The notes under the pieces are model-generated. The model saw only the letters and a list, made by a program, of their open reading frames with translations. It was not told the origin of the DNA and did no database searches. Both the position numbers and the translations under genes were made by a program. This document shows, one piece after another, positions 46,883 through 59,639 of a stretch of 64,000 bases of DNA (positions are counted from its first letter, which is position 1; each line of letters starts with the position of its first letter). Source of the DNA: Eutreptiella sp. 'Long Island Sound 2002' (taxonomy: Eukaryota > Euglenozoa > Euglenophyceae > Eutreptiales > Eutreptiaceae); the NCBI GenBank assembly GCA_964036045.1, contig OZ038402.1, positions 9,316,971-9,380,970 on the forward strand, in the 5' to 3' direction.

Positions 46883-47529
46883 ATCGGGCTTGGCGCAGCG
46901 GTTGGTACGCGCGCGCGTCCCGGGGGATTGGGCTTGGCGCAGCGGTTTGTACGCGCGCGCGTCCCGGGGGATTGGGCTTGGCGCAGCGGTTTGTACGCGC
47001 GCGCGTCCCGGGGGATGGGGCTTGGCGCAGCGGTTTGTACGCGCGCGCATCCCGGGGGATTGGGCTTGGCGCAGCGGTTTGTACGCGCGCGCGCCCGGGA
47101 AATTGCGCTTGGCGCAGCGGTTTTTACAGGCGCGCGTCCCGGGGGATGGGGCTTGGCGCAGCGGTTTGTACGCGCGCGCGTCCCGGGGGATCAGGCTTGG
47201 CGCGGCGGTTGGTACGCGCGCGCGTCCCGGGGGATTGGGCTTGGTGCAGCGGTTTGTACGCGCGCGCGTCCCGGGGGATTGGGCTTGGCGCAGCGGTTTG
47301 TACGCGCGTGCGTCCCAGGGGATCGGGCTTGGCGCAGCGGTTTGTACGCGCGCGCGTCCCGGGGGATTGGGCTTGGCGCAGCGGTTTGTATGCGCGCGCG
47401 TCCCGGGGGATCGGGCTTGGCGCAGCGGTTAGTACGCGCGCGCGTCCCGGGGGATCGGGCTTGGCGCAGCGGTTTGTACGCTCGCGCGTCCCGCGGGACT
47501 GGGCTTGGCGCAGCGGTTTGTACGCGCGC

Positions 47530-50500
47530 GCGTCCCGGGGGATTAGGCTTGGCGCAGTGGTTTGTACGCGCGCGCGTCCCGGGGGATCGGGCTTGGCGCA
47601 GCGGTTGGTACGCGCGCGCGTCCCGGGGGATTGGGCTTGGCGCAGCGGTTTGTACGCGCGCGTGTCCCGGGGGATTGGGCTTGGCGCAGCGGTTTGTACG
47701 CGCGCGCGTCCCGCGGGATTGGGCTTGGCGCAGCGGTTTGTACGCGCGCGCGTCCCGGGGGATCGGGCTTGGCGCAGCGGTTTGTACGCGCGCGCGTCCC
47801 GGGGGATTGGGCTTGGCGCAGCGGTTTGTACGCGCGCGCGTCCCGGGGGATGGGGCTTGGCGCAGCGGTTTGTACGCGCGCGCGTCCCGGGGGATGGGGC
47901 TTGGCGCAGCGGTTGGTACGCGCGCGCATCCCGGGGGATTGGGCTTGGTGCAGCGGTTTGTACGCGCGCGCGCCCGGGAAATTGCGCTTGGCGCAGCGGT
48001 TTTTACGGGCGCGCGTCCCGGGGGATGGGGCTTGGCGCAGCGGTTTGTACGCGCGCGCGTCCCGGGGGATCGGGCTTGGCGCAATGGTTTGTACGCGCGC
48101 GCGTCCCGGGGGATTGGGCTTGGCGCAGCGGTTTGTACGCGCGCGCATCCCGGGGGATTGGGCTTGGCGCAGCGGTCTCTACGCGCGCGCGTCCCACGAA
48201 ATTGGGCTTGGCGCAGCGGTTTGTACGCGCGCGCACTCCGGGGGATTGGGCTTGGCGCAGCGGTTTGTACGCGTGCGCGTCCCGCAGGATTGGGCTTGGC
48301 GTAGCGGTTTGTACGCGCGCGCGTCCCGGGGGACTGGGCTTGGCGCAACGGTTGGTACGCGCGCGCGTCCCGGGGGATCGGGCTTGGCGCAGCGGTTGGT
48401 ACGCGCGCGCGTCCTGGGGGATTGGGCTTGGCGCAGCGGTTTGTACGCGCGCGCGTCCCGGGAGATTGACCTTGGCGCAGCGGTTTGTACGCGCGCGTCC
48501 CGGGGGATTGGGCTTGGCGCGGCGGTTTGTACGCGCGCGCGTCCCGCGGGATTGGGCTTGGCGCAGCGGTTTGTACGCGCGCGCGTCCCGGGGGTTTGGG
48601 CTTGGAGCAGCGGTTTGTACGCGCGCGCGTCCCGGGGGATTGGGCTTGGCACAGCGGTTTGTACGCGAGCGCATCCCGGGGGATTGGGCTTGGTGCAGCG
48701 GTTTGTACGCGCGCGCACCCCGGGGGATCGGGCTTGGCGCAGCGGTTTGTACACGCGCGCGTCCCGCGGGATTGGGCTTGGCGCAGCGGTTTGTACGCGC
48801 GCGCGTCCCGGGGGATTGGGCTTGGCGCAGCGGTTTGTACGTGCGCGCGTCCCGGGGGATCGGGCTTGGCGCAGCGGTTTGTACGCTCGCGCGTCCCGCG
48901 GGACTGGGCTTGGCGCAGCGGTTTGTACGCGCGCGCGTCCCGGGGGATGGGGCTTGGCGCAGCGGTTTGTACGCGCGCGCATCCCGGGGGATTGGGCTTG
49001 GCGCAGCGGTTTGTACGCGCGCGCACCCCGGGAAATTGCGCTTGGCGCAGCGGTTTTTACAGGCGCGCGTCCCGGGGGATGGGGCTTGGCGCAGCGGTTT
49101 GTACGCGCGCGCGTCCCGGGGGATCGGGCTTGGCGCGGCGGTTGGTACGCGCGCGCGTCCCGGGGGATTGGGCTTGGCGCAGCGGTTTGTACGCGCGCGC
49201 GTCCCGGGGGATTGGGCTTGGCGCAGCGGTTTGTACGCGCGTGCGTCCCAGGGGATCGGGCTTGGCGCAGCGGTTTGTACGCGCGCGCGTCCCGGGGGAT
49301 TGGGCTTGGCGCAGCGGTTTGTACGCGCGCGCGTCCCGGGGGATCGGGCTTGGCGCAGCGGTTAGTACGCGCGCGCGTCCCGGGGGATCTCGCTTGGCGC
49401 AGCGGTTTGTACGCTCGCGCGTCCCGCGGGACTGGGCTTGGCGCAGCGGTTTGTACGCGCGCGCGTCCCGGGGGATTAGGCTTGGCGCAGTGGTTTGTAC
49501 GCGCGCGCGTCCCGGGGGATCGGGCTTGGCGCAGCGGTTGGTACGCGCGCGCGTCCCGGGGGATTGGGCTTGGCGCAGCGGTTTGTACGCGCGCGTGTCC
49601 CGGGGGACTGGGCTTGGCGCAGCGGTTTGTACGCGCGCGCGTCCCGCGGGATTGGGCTTGGCGCAGCGGTTTGTGCGCGCGCGCGTCCCGGGGGATCGGG
49701 CTTGGCGCAGCGGTTTGTACGCGCGCGCGTCCCGGGGGATTGGGCTTGGCGCAGCGGTTTGTACGCGCGCGCGTCCTGGGGGATTGGGCTTGGCGCAGCG
49801 GTTTGTACGCGCGCGCGTCCCGGGGGATGGGGCTTGGCGCAGCGGTTGGTACGCGCGCGCATCCCGGGGGATTGGGCTTGGTGCAGCGGTTTGTACGCGC
49901 GCGCGCCCGGGAAATTGCGCTTGGCGCAGCGGTTTTTACGGGCGCGCGTCCCGGGGGATCGGGCTTGGCGCAGCGGTTTGTACGCGCGCGCGTCCCGGGG
50001 GATCGGGCTTGGCGCAATGGTTTGTACGCGCGCGCGTCCCGGGGGATTGGGCTTGGCGCAGCGGTTTGTACGCGCGCGCGTCCCGGGGGATTGGGCTTGG
50101 CGCAGCGGTTTGTACGCGCGCGCATCCCGGGGGATTGGGCTTGGCGCGGCGGTCTCTACGCGCGCGCGTCCCAGGAAATTGGGCTTGGCGCAGCGGTTTG
50201 TACGCGCGCGCACTCCGGGGGATTGGGCTTGGCGCAGCGGTTTGTACGCGTGCGCGTCCCGCAGGATTGGGCTTGGCGTAGCGGTTTGTACGCGCGCGCG
50301 TCCCGGGGGACTGGGCTTGGCGCAACGGTTGGTACGCGCGCGCGTCCCGGGGGATCGGGCTTGGCGCAGCGGTTGGTACGCGCGCGCGTCCTGGGGGATT
50401 GGGCTTGGCGCAGCGGTTTGTACGCGCGCGCGTCCCGGGAGATTGAGCTTGGCGCAGCGGTTTGTACGCGCGCGCGTCCCGGGGGATTGGGCTTGGCGCG

Positions 50501-51000
50501 GCGGTTTGTACGCGCGCGCGTCCCGCGGGATTGGGCTTGGCGCAGCGGTTTGTACGCGCGCGCGTCCCGGGGGTTTGGGCTTGGAGCAGCGGTTTGTACG
50601 CGCGCGCGTCCCGGGGGATTGGGCTTGGCACATCGGTTTGTACGCGCGCGCATCCCGGGGGATTGGGCTTGGTGCAGCGGTTTGTACGCGCGCGCACCCC
50701 GGGGGATCGGGCTTGGCGCAGCGGTTTGTACACGCGCGCGTCCCGCGGGATTGGGCTTGGCGCAGCGGTTTGTACGCGCGCGCGTCCCGGGGGATTGGGC
50801 TTGGCGCAGCGGTTTGTACGTGCGCGCGTCCCGGGGGATCGGGCTTGGCGCAGCGGTTTGTACGCTCGCGCGTCCCGCGGGACTGGGCTTGGCGCGGCGG
50901 TTTGTACGCGCGCGCGTCCCGGGGGATTAGGCTTGGCGCAGTGGTTTGTACGCGCGCGCGTCCCGGGGGATGGGGCTTGGCGCAGCGGTTTGTACGCGAG
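47530..51000 (+). repeat. Tandem block pair with 1933-bp offset
   Basis: Blocks beginning near 47543 and 49476 share the same order of variants at an offset of 1933 bp (44 units less 3 bases). The later part of the pair, marked by TACAC at 48750 and 50729, is offset by 1979 bp, so one extra unit entered one copy. Some positions differ, for example ATGGGG near 48020 against ATCGGG near 49957, so the duplication is older than the 1404-bp one or has since diverged. Confidence 0.75.
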
Positions 51001-52289
51001 CGCACCCCGGGGGATTGGGCTTGGCGCAGCGGTTTGTACGCGCGCGCACCCTGGGGGATCGGGCTTGGCGCAGCGGTTTGTACGCGCGCGCTTCCCGGGG
51101 GATTGGGCTTGGCGCAGCGGTTTGTACGCGCGCGCGTCCCGGGGAATTGGGCTTGGCGCAGCGGTTTGTACGCGCGCGCATCCCGGGGGATTGGGCTTGG
51201 CGCAGCGGTTTGTACGCGCGCGCGCCCGGAAAATTGCGCTTGGCGCAGCGGTTTGTACGGGCGCGCGTCCCGGGGGATGGGGCTTGGCGCAGCGGTTTGT
51301 ACGCGCGCGCGTCCCGCGGGACTGGGCTTGGCGCAGCGGTTTGTACGCGCGCGCGTCCCGGGGGATTGGGCTTGGCGCAGTGGCTTGTACGCGCGCGCGT
51401 CCCGGGCGATCGGGCTTGGCGCAGCGGTTTGTACGCGCGCGCGTCCCGGGGGATTGGGCTTGGCGCAGCGGTTTGCACGCGCGCGCATCCCGGGGGATTG
51501 GGCTTGGCGCAGCGGTTTGTACGCGCGCGCGTCCCGGGGGATTGGGCTTGGCGCAGCGGTTTGTACGCGCGCGCGTCCCGGGGGATGGGGCTTGGCGCAG
51601 CGGTTTGTACGCGCGCGCATCCCGGGGGATTGGGCTGGGCGCAGCGGTTTGTACGCGCGCGCGCCCGGGAAATTGCGCTTGGCGCAGCGGTTTGTGCGCG
51701 CGCGCGTCCCGGGGGATCGGGCTTGGCGCAGCGGTTGGTACGCGCGCGCGTCCCGGGGGATTGGGCTTGGCGCAGTGGTTTGTACGCGCGCGCGTCCCGG
51801 GGGATCGGGCTTGGCGCAGCGGTTGGTACGCGCGCGCGTCCCGGGGGATTGGGCTTGGCGCAACGGTTTGTACGCGCGCGCGTCCCGGGAGATTGGGCTT
51901 GGCGCAGCGGTTTGTACGCGCGCGCGTCCCGGGGGATCGGGCTTGGCGCAGCGGTTTGTACGCGCGCGCGTTCCGGGGGATTGGGCTTGGCGCAGCGGTT
52001 TGTACGCGCGCGCGTCCCGGGGGATTGGGCTTGGCGCAGCGGTTGGTACGCGCGCGCGTCCCGGGGGATGGGGCTTGGCGCAGCGGTTTGTACGCGCGCG
52101 CATCCCGGGGGATTGGGCTTGGCGCAGCGGTTTGTACCCGCGCGCGCCCGGGAAATTGCGCTTGGCGCAGCGGTTTTTACGGGCGCGCGTCCCGGGGGAT
52201 GGGGCTTGGCGCAGCGGTTTGTACGCGCGCGCGTCCCGGGGGATTGGGCTTGGCGCAGCGGTTTGTACGCGCGCGCGTCCCGGGGGATT

Positions 52290-52640
52290 GGGCTTGGCGC
52301 AGCGGTTTGCACGCGCGCGCATCCCGGGGGATTGGGCTTGGCGCAGCGGTTTCTACGCGCGCGCGTCCCGGGGGATTGGGCTTGGCGCAGCGGTTTGTAC
52401 GCGCGCGCGTCCCGGGGGATTGGGCTTGGCGCGGCGGTTTGTACGCGCGCGCGTCCCGCAGGATGGGGCTTGGTGCAGCGGTTTGTACGCGCGCGCGTCC
52501 CGGGGGATTGGGCTTGGCGCAGCGGTTTGTACGCGCGCGCGTCCCGGGGGATTGGGCTTGGCGCAGCGGTTTGCACGCGCGCGCATCCCGGGGGATTGGG
52601 CTTGGCGCAGCGGTTTCTACGCGCGCGCGTCCCGGGGGAT
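52290..52640 (+). repeat. Six-unit (264-bp) tandem duplication
   Basis: The rare TTTGCACGCG unit followed by CATCCCGG and TTTCTACGCG units occurs with TTGCAC at 52307 and 52571, exactly 264 bp apart. This is a small, in-phase duplication. Confidence 0.8.
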
Positions 52641-55600
52641 TGGGCTTGGCGCAGCGGTTTGTACGCGCGCGCGTCCCGGGGGATTGGGCTTGGCGCGGCG
52701 GTTTGTACGCGCGCGCGTCCCGCGGGATTGGGCTTGGCGCAGCGGTTTGTACGCGCGCGCGTCCCGGGGGATTGGGCTTGGCGCAGCGGTTTGTACGCGC
52801 GCGCGTCCCGGGGGATTGGGCTTGGCGCAGCGGTTTGTACGCGCGCGTGTCCCGGGGGATTGGGCTTGGCGCAGCGGTTTGTACGCGCGCGCGTCCCGCG
52901 GGATTGGGCTTGGCGCAGCGGTTTGTACGCGCGCGCGTCCCGGGGGATCGGGCTTGGCGCAGCGGTTTGTACGCGCGCGCGTCCCGGGGGATTGGGCTTG
53001 GCGCAGCGGTTTGTACGCGCGCGCGTCCCGGGGGATTGGGCTTGGCGCAGCGGTTTGTACGCGCGCGCGTCCCGGGGGATGGGGCTTGGCGCAGCGGTTT
53101 GTACGCGCGCGCATCCCGGGGGATTGGGCTTGGCGCAGCGGTTTGTACGCGCGCGCGCCCGGGAAATTGCGCTTGGCGCAGCGGTTTTTACGGGCGCGCG
53201 TCCCGGGGGATGGGGCTTGGCGCAGCGGTTTGTACGCGCGCGCGTCCCAGGGGATCGGGCTTGGCGCAATGGTTTGTACGCGCGCGCGTCCCGGGGGATT
53301 GGGCTTGGCGCAGCGGTTTGTACGCGCGCGCGTCCCGGGGGATTGGGCTTGGCGCAGCGGTTTGTACGCGCGCGCATCCCGGGGGATTGGGTTTGGCGCA
53401 GCGGTCCCTACGCGCGCGCGTCCCGGGGGATTGGGCTTGGCGCAGCGGTTTGTACGCGCGCGCACTCCGGGGGATTGGGCTTGGCGCAGCGCTTTGTACG
53501 CGTGCGCGTCCCGCAGGATTGGGCTTGGCGTAGCGGTTTGTACGCGCGCGCGTCCCGGGGGACTGGGCTTGGCGCAACGGTTGGTACGCGCGCGCGTCCC
53601 GGGGGATCGGGCTTGGCGCAGCGGCTGGTACGCGCGCGCGTCCCGGGAGATTGGGCTTGGCGCAGCGGTTTGTACGCGCGCGCGTCCCGGGAGATTGGGC
53701 TTGGCGCAGCGGTTTGTACGCGCGCGCGTCCCGGGGGATTGGGCTTGGCGCAGCGGTTTGTACGCGCGCGCGTCCCGGGGGATTGGGCTTGGAGCAGCGG
53801 TTTGTACGCGCGCGCGTCCCGGGGGATTGGGCTTGGCGCAGCGGTTTGTACGCGCGCGCATCCCGGGGGATTGGGCTTGGTGCAGCGGTTTGTACGCGCG
53901 CGCACCCCGGGGGATCGGGCTTGGCGCAGCGGTTTGTACACGCTCGCGTCCCGCGGGATTGGGCTTGGCGCAGCGGTTTGTACGCGCGCGCGTCCCGGGG
54001 GATCGGGCTTGGCGCAGCGGTTTGTACGCGCGCGCGTCCCGGGGGATCGGGCTTGGCGCAGCGGTTTGTACGCTCGCGCGTCCCGCGGGACTGGGCTTGG
54101 CGCAGCGGTTTGTACGCGCGCGCGTCCCGGGGGATTAGGCTTGGCGCAGTGGTTTGTACGCGCGCGCGTCCCGGGGGATTGGGCTTGGCGCAGCGGTTTG
54201 TACGCGCGCGCACCCCGGGGGATCGGGCTTGGCGCAGCAGTTTGTACGCGCGCGCTTCCGGGGGGATTGGGCTTGGCGCAGCGGTTTGTACGCGCGCGCG
54301 TCCCGGGGAATTGGGCTTGGCGAAGCGGTTTGTACGCGCGCGCATCCCGGGGGATTGGGCTTGGCGCAGCGGTTTGTACGCGCGCGCGCCCGGAAAATTG
54401 CGCTTGGCGCAGCGGTTTGTACGGGCGCGCGTCCCGGGGGATGGGGCTTGGCGCAGCGGATTGTACGCGCGCGCGTCCCGCGGGACTGGGCTTGGCGCAG
54501 CGGTTTGTACGCGCGCGCGTCCCGGGGGATTGGGCTTGGCGCAGTGGCTTGTACGCGCGCGCGTCCCGGGCGATCGGGCTTGGCGCAGCGGTTGGTACGC
54601 GCGCGCGTCCCGGGGGATTGGGCTTGGCGCGGCGGTTTGTACGCGCGCGCGTCCCGGGGGATTGGGCTTGGCGCAGCGGTTTGTACGCGCGCGCGTCCCG
54701 GGGGATTGGGCTTGGCGCAGCGGTTTGTACGCGCGCGCGTCCCGGGGGATGGGGCTTGGCGCAGCGGTTTGTACGCGCGCGCATCCCGGGGGATTGGGCT
54801 GGGCGCAGCGGTTTGTACGCGCGCGCGCCCGGGAAATTTCGCTTGGCGCAGCGGTTTTTACGGGCGCGCGTCCCGGGGGATGGGGCTTGGCGCAGCGGTT
54901 TGTACGCGCGCGCGTCCCGGGGGATTGGGCTTGGCGCAGTGGTTTGTACGCGCGCGCGTCCCGGGGGATCGGGCTTGGCGCAGCGGTTGGTACGCGCGCG
55001 CGTCCCGGGGGATTGGGCTTGGCGCAGCGGTTTGTACGCGCGCGCGTCCCGGGGGATTGGGCTTGGCGCAGCGGTTTGTACGCGCGCGCGTCCCGGGGGA
55101 TCGGGCTTGGCGCAGCGGTTTGTACGCGCGCGCGTCCCGGGGGATTGGGCTTGGCGCAGCGGTTTGTACGCGCGCGCGTCCCGGGGGATTGGGCTTGGCG
55201 CAGCGGTTTGTACGCGCGCGCGTCCCGGGGGATGGGGCTTGGCGCAGCGGTTTGTACGCGCGCGCATCCCGGGGGATTGGGCTTGGCGCAGCGGTTTGTA
55301 CCCGCGCGCGCCCGGGAAATTGCGCTTGGCGCAGCGGTTTTTACGGGCGCGCGTCCCGGGGGATGGGGCTTGGCGCAGCGGTTTGTACGCGCGCGCGTCC
55401 CGGGGGATCGGGCTTGGCGCTGCGGTTTGTACGCGCGCGCGTCCCGGGGGATTGGGCTTGGCGCAGCGGTTTGTACGCGCGCGCGTCCCGGGGGATTGGG
55501 CTTGGCGCAGCGGTTTGTACGCGCGCGCATCCCGGGGGATTGGGCTTGGCGCAGCGGTTTCTACGCGCGCGCGTCCCGGGGGATTGGGCTTGGCGCAGCG

Positions 55601-55899
55601 GTTTGTACGCGCGCGCATCCCGGGGGATTGGGCTTGGCGCGGCGGTTTGTACGCGCGCGCGTCCCGCGGGATTGGGCTTGGCGCAGCGGTTTGTACGCGC
55701 GCGCGTCCCGGGGGATTGGGCTTGGAGCAGCGGTTTGTACGCGCGCGCGTCCCGGGGGATTGGGCTTGGCGCAGCGGTTTGTACGCGCGCGCATCCCGGG
55801 GGATTGGGCTTGGTGCAGCGGTTTGTACGCAAGCGCACCCCGGGGTATCGGGCTTGGCGCAGCGGTTTGTACGCGCGCGCGTCCCGGGGGATCGGGCTT

Positions 55900-57000
55900 G
55901 GCGCAGCGGTTTGTACGCGCGCGCGTCCCGGGGGATCGGGCTTGGCGCAGCGGTTTGTACGCTCGCGCGTCCCGCGGGACTGGGTTTGGCGCAGCGGTTT
56001 GTACGCGCGCGCGTCCCGGGGGATTAGGCTTGGCGCAGTGGTTTGTGCGCGCGCGCGTCCCGGGGGATCGGGCTTGGCGCGGCGGTTGGTACGCGCGCGT
56101 GTCCCGGGGGATTGGGCTTGGCGCAGCGGTTTGTACGCGCGCGCGTCCCGGGGGATTGGGCTTGGCGCAGCGGTTTGTACGCGCGCGCGTCCCGGGGGAT
56201 CGGGCTTGGCGCAGCGGTTTGTACGCGCGCGCGTCCCGGGGGATTGGGCTTGGCGCAGCGGTTTGTACGCGCGCGCGTCCCGGGGGATTGGGCTTGGCGC
56301 AGCGGTTTGTACGCGCGCGCGTCCCGGGGGACGGGGCTTGGCGCAGCGGTTTGTACGCGCGCGCGCCCGGGAAATTGGGCTTGGCGCGGCGGTTTTTACG
56401 GGCGCGCGTCCCGGAGGATGGGGCTTGGCGCAGCGGTTTGTACGCGCGCGCGTCCCGGGGGATCGGGCTTGGCGCAGCGGTTTGTACGCTCGCGCGTCCC
56501 GCGGGACTGGGTTTGGCGCAGCGGTTTGTACGCGCGCGCGTCCCGGGGGATTAGGCTTGGCGCAGTGGTTTGTGCGCGCGCGCGTCCCGGGGGATCGGGC
56601 TTGGCGCGGCGGTTGGTACGCGCGCGTGTCCCGGGGGATTGGGCTTGGCGCAGCGGTTTGTACGCGCGCGCGTCCCGGGGGATTGGGCTTGGCGCAGCGG
56701 TTTGTACGCGCGCGCGTCCCGGGGGATCGGGCTTGGCGCAGCGGTTTGTACGCGCGCGCGTCCCGGGGGATTGGGCTTGGCGCAGCGGTTTGTACGCGCG
56801 CGCGTCCCGGGGGATTGGGCTTGGCGCAGCGGTTTGTACGCGCGCGCGTCCCGGGGGACGGGGCTTGGCGCAGCGGTTTGTACGCGCGCGCGCCCGGGAA
56901 ATTGGGCTTGGCGCGGCGGTTTTTACGGGCGCGCGTCCCGGGGGATGGGGCTTGGCGCAGCGGTTTGTACGCGCGCGCGTCCCGGGGCATCGGGCTTGGC
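55900..57000 (+). repeat. Tandem duplication with 527-bp period (12 units)
   Basis: A rare GTTTGTGCGCG unit at 56041 recurs at 56568, 527 bp later, followed in both by GGCGCGGCGGTTGG, a CGCGCGTGTCCC unit, a GGGGGACGGGG unit and a CGCCCGGGAAATTGGGC unit in the same order. Copies differ near 56414 (CCGGAGG) and 56939 (CCGGGGG). Confidence 0.82.
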
Positions 57001-59639
57001 GCAGCGGTTTGTACGCACGCGCGTCCCGGGGGATTGGGCTTGGCGCAGCGGTTTGTACGCGCGCGCGTCCCGGGGGATTGGGCTTGGCGCAGCGGTTTGT
57101 ACGCGCGCGCATCCCGGGGGATTGGGCTTGGCGCAGCGGTTTCTACGCGCGCGCGTTCCGGGGGATTGGGCTTGGCGCAGCGGTTTGTACGCGCGCGCAC
57201 TCCGGGGGATGGGGCTTGGCGCAGCGGTTTGTACGCGCGCGCGTCCCGGGGGATTCGGCTTGGCGCAGCGGTTTGTACGCGTGCGCGTCCCGGGGGATGG
57301 GGCTTGGCGCAGCGGTTTGTACGCGCGCGCGTCCCGCAGGATTGGGCTTGGCGCAGCGGTTTGTACGCGCGCGCGTCCCGGGGGATTGGGCTTGGCGCAG
57401 CGGTTTGTACGCGTGCGCGTCCCGGGGGATGGGGCTTGGCGCAGCAGTTTGTACGCGTGCGCGTCCCGGGGGATGGGGCTTGGCGCAGCGGTTTGTACGC
57501 GCGCGCGTCCCGCAGGATTGGGCTTGGCGCAGCGGTTTGTACGCGCGCGCGTCCCGGGGGATTGGGCTTGGCGCAACGGTTGGTACGCGCGCGCGTCCCG
57601 GGGGATCGGGCTTGGCGCGGCGGTTGGTACGCGCGCGCGTCCCTGGGGATTGGGCTTGGCGCAGCGGTTTGTACGCGCGCGCGTCCCGGGGGATTGGGCT
57701 TGGCGCCGCGGTTTGTACGCGCGCACGTCCCGGGGGATCGGGCTTGGCGCGGCGGTTTGTACGCGCGCGCGTCCCGCGGGATTGGGCTTGGCGCAGCGGT
57801 TTGTACGCGCGCGCGTCCCGGGGGATTGGGCTTGGCGCAGCGGTTTGTACGCGCGCGCGTCCCGGGGGATTGGGCTTGGCGCAGCGGTTTGTACGCGCGC
57901 GCATCCCGGGGGATTGGGCTTGGCGCAGCAGTTTGTACGCGCGCGCACCCCGGGGGATCGGGCTTGGCGCAACGGGTTGTACGCGCGCGCGTCCCGGAGG
58001 ATTGGGCTTGGCGCCACGGTTTTTACGCGCGCGCGTCCCGGGGGATTGGGCTTGGCGCAGCGGTTTGTACGCGCGCGCGTCCCGGGGAATTGGGCTTGGC
58101 GCAGCGGTTTGTACGCGCGCGCATCCCGGGGGATTGGGCTTGGCGCAGCGGTTTGTACGCGCGCGCGCCCGGGAAATTGCGCTTGGCGCTGCGGTTTGTA
58201 CGGGCGCGCGTCCCGGGGGATGGGGCTTGGCGCAGCGGTTTGTACGCGCGCGCGTCCCGCGGGACTGGGCTTGGCGCAGCGGTTTGTACGCGCGCGCGTC
58301 CCGGGGGATTGGGCTTGGCGCAGTGGCTTGTACGCGCGCGCGTCCGAGGGGATCGGGCTTGGCGCAGCGGTTGGTACGCGCGCGCGTCCCGGGGGATTGG
58401 GCTTGGCGCAGCGGTTTGTACGCGCGCGCGTCCCGGGGGATTGGGCTTGGCGCAGCGGTTTGTACGCGCGCGCTTCCCGGGGGATCTGGCTTGGCGCAGC
58501 AGTTTGTACGCGCGCGCGTCCCGGGGGATGGGGCTTGGCGCAGCGGTTTGTACGCGCGCGCATCCCGGGGGATTGGGCTGGGCGCAGCGGTTTGTACGCG
58601 CGCGCGCCCGGGAAATTGCGCTTGGCGCAGCGGTTTTTACGGGCGCGCATCCCGGGGGATGGGGCTTGGCGCAGCGGTTTGTACGCGCGCGCGTCCCGGG
58701 GGATTGGGCTTGGCGCAGTGGTTTGTACGCGCGCGCGTCCCGGGGGATCGGGCTTGGCGCAGCGGTTGGTACGCGCGTGCGTCCCGGGGGATTGGGCTTG
58801 GCGCAGCGGTTTGTACGCGCGCGCGTCCCGGGGGATTGGGCTTGGCGCAGCGGTTTGTACGCGCGCGCGTCCCGGGGGATCGGGCTTGGCGCAGCGGTTT
58901 GTACGCGCGCGCGTCCCGGGGGATTGGGCTTGGCGCAGCGGTTTGTACGCGCGCGCGTCCCGGGGGATGGGGCTTGGCGCAGCGGTTTGTACGTGCGCGC
59001 ATCCCGGGGGATTGGGCTTGGCGCAGCGGTTTGTACGCGCGCGCGCCCGGGAAATTGCGCTTGGCACAGCGGTTTTTACGGGCGCGCGTCCCAGGGGATG
59101 GGGCTTGGCGCAGCGGTTTGTACGCGCGCGCGTCCCGGGGGATCGGGCTTGGCGCAGCGGTTTGTACGCGCGCGCGTCCCGGGGGATTGGGCTTGGCGCA
59201 GCGGTTTGTACGCGCGCGCGTCCCGGGGGATTGGGCTTGGCGCAGCGGTCCGTACGCGCGCGCATCCCGGGGGATTGGGCTTGGCGCAGCGGTTTGTACG
59301 CGCGCGCACCCCGGGGGATCGGGCTTGGCGCAGCGGTTTGTACGCGCGCGCGTCCCGGAGGATTGGGCTTGGCGCAACGGTTTTTACGCGCGCGCGTCCC
59401 GGGGAATCGGGCTTGGCGCAGCGGTTTGTACGCGCGCGCGTCCCGGGGGATTGGGCTTGGCGCAGCGGTTTGTACGCGCGCGCTTCCCGGGGGATTGGGC
59501 TTGGCGCAGCGGTTTGTACGCGCGCGCGTCCCGGGGAATTGGGCTTGGCGCAGCGGTTTGCACGCGCGCGCATCCCGGGGGATTGGGCTTGGCGCAGCGG
59601 TTTGTACACGCGCGCGCCCGGGAAATTGCGCTTGGCGCA

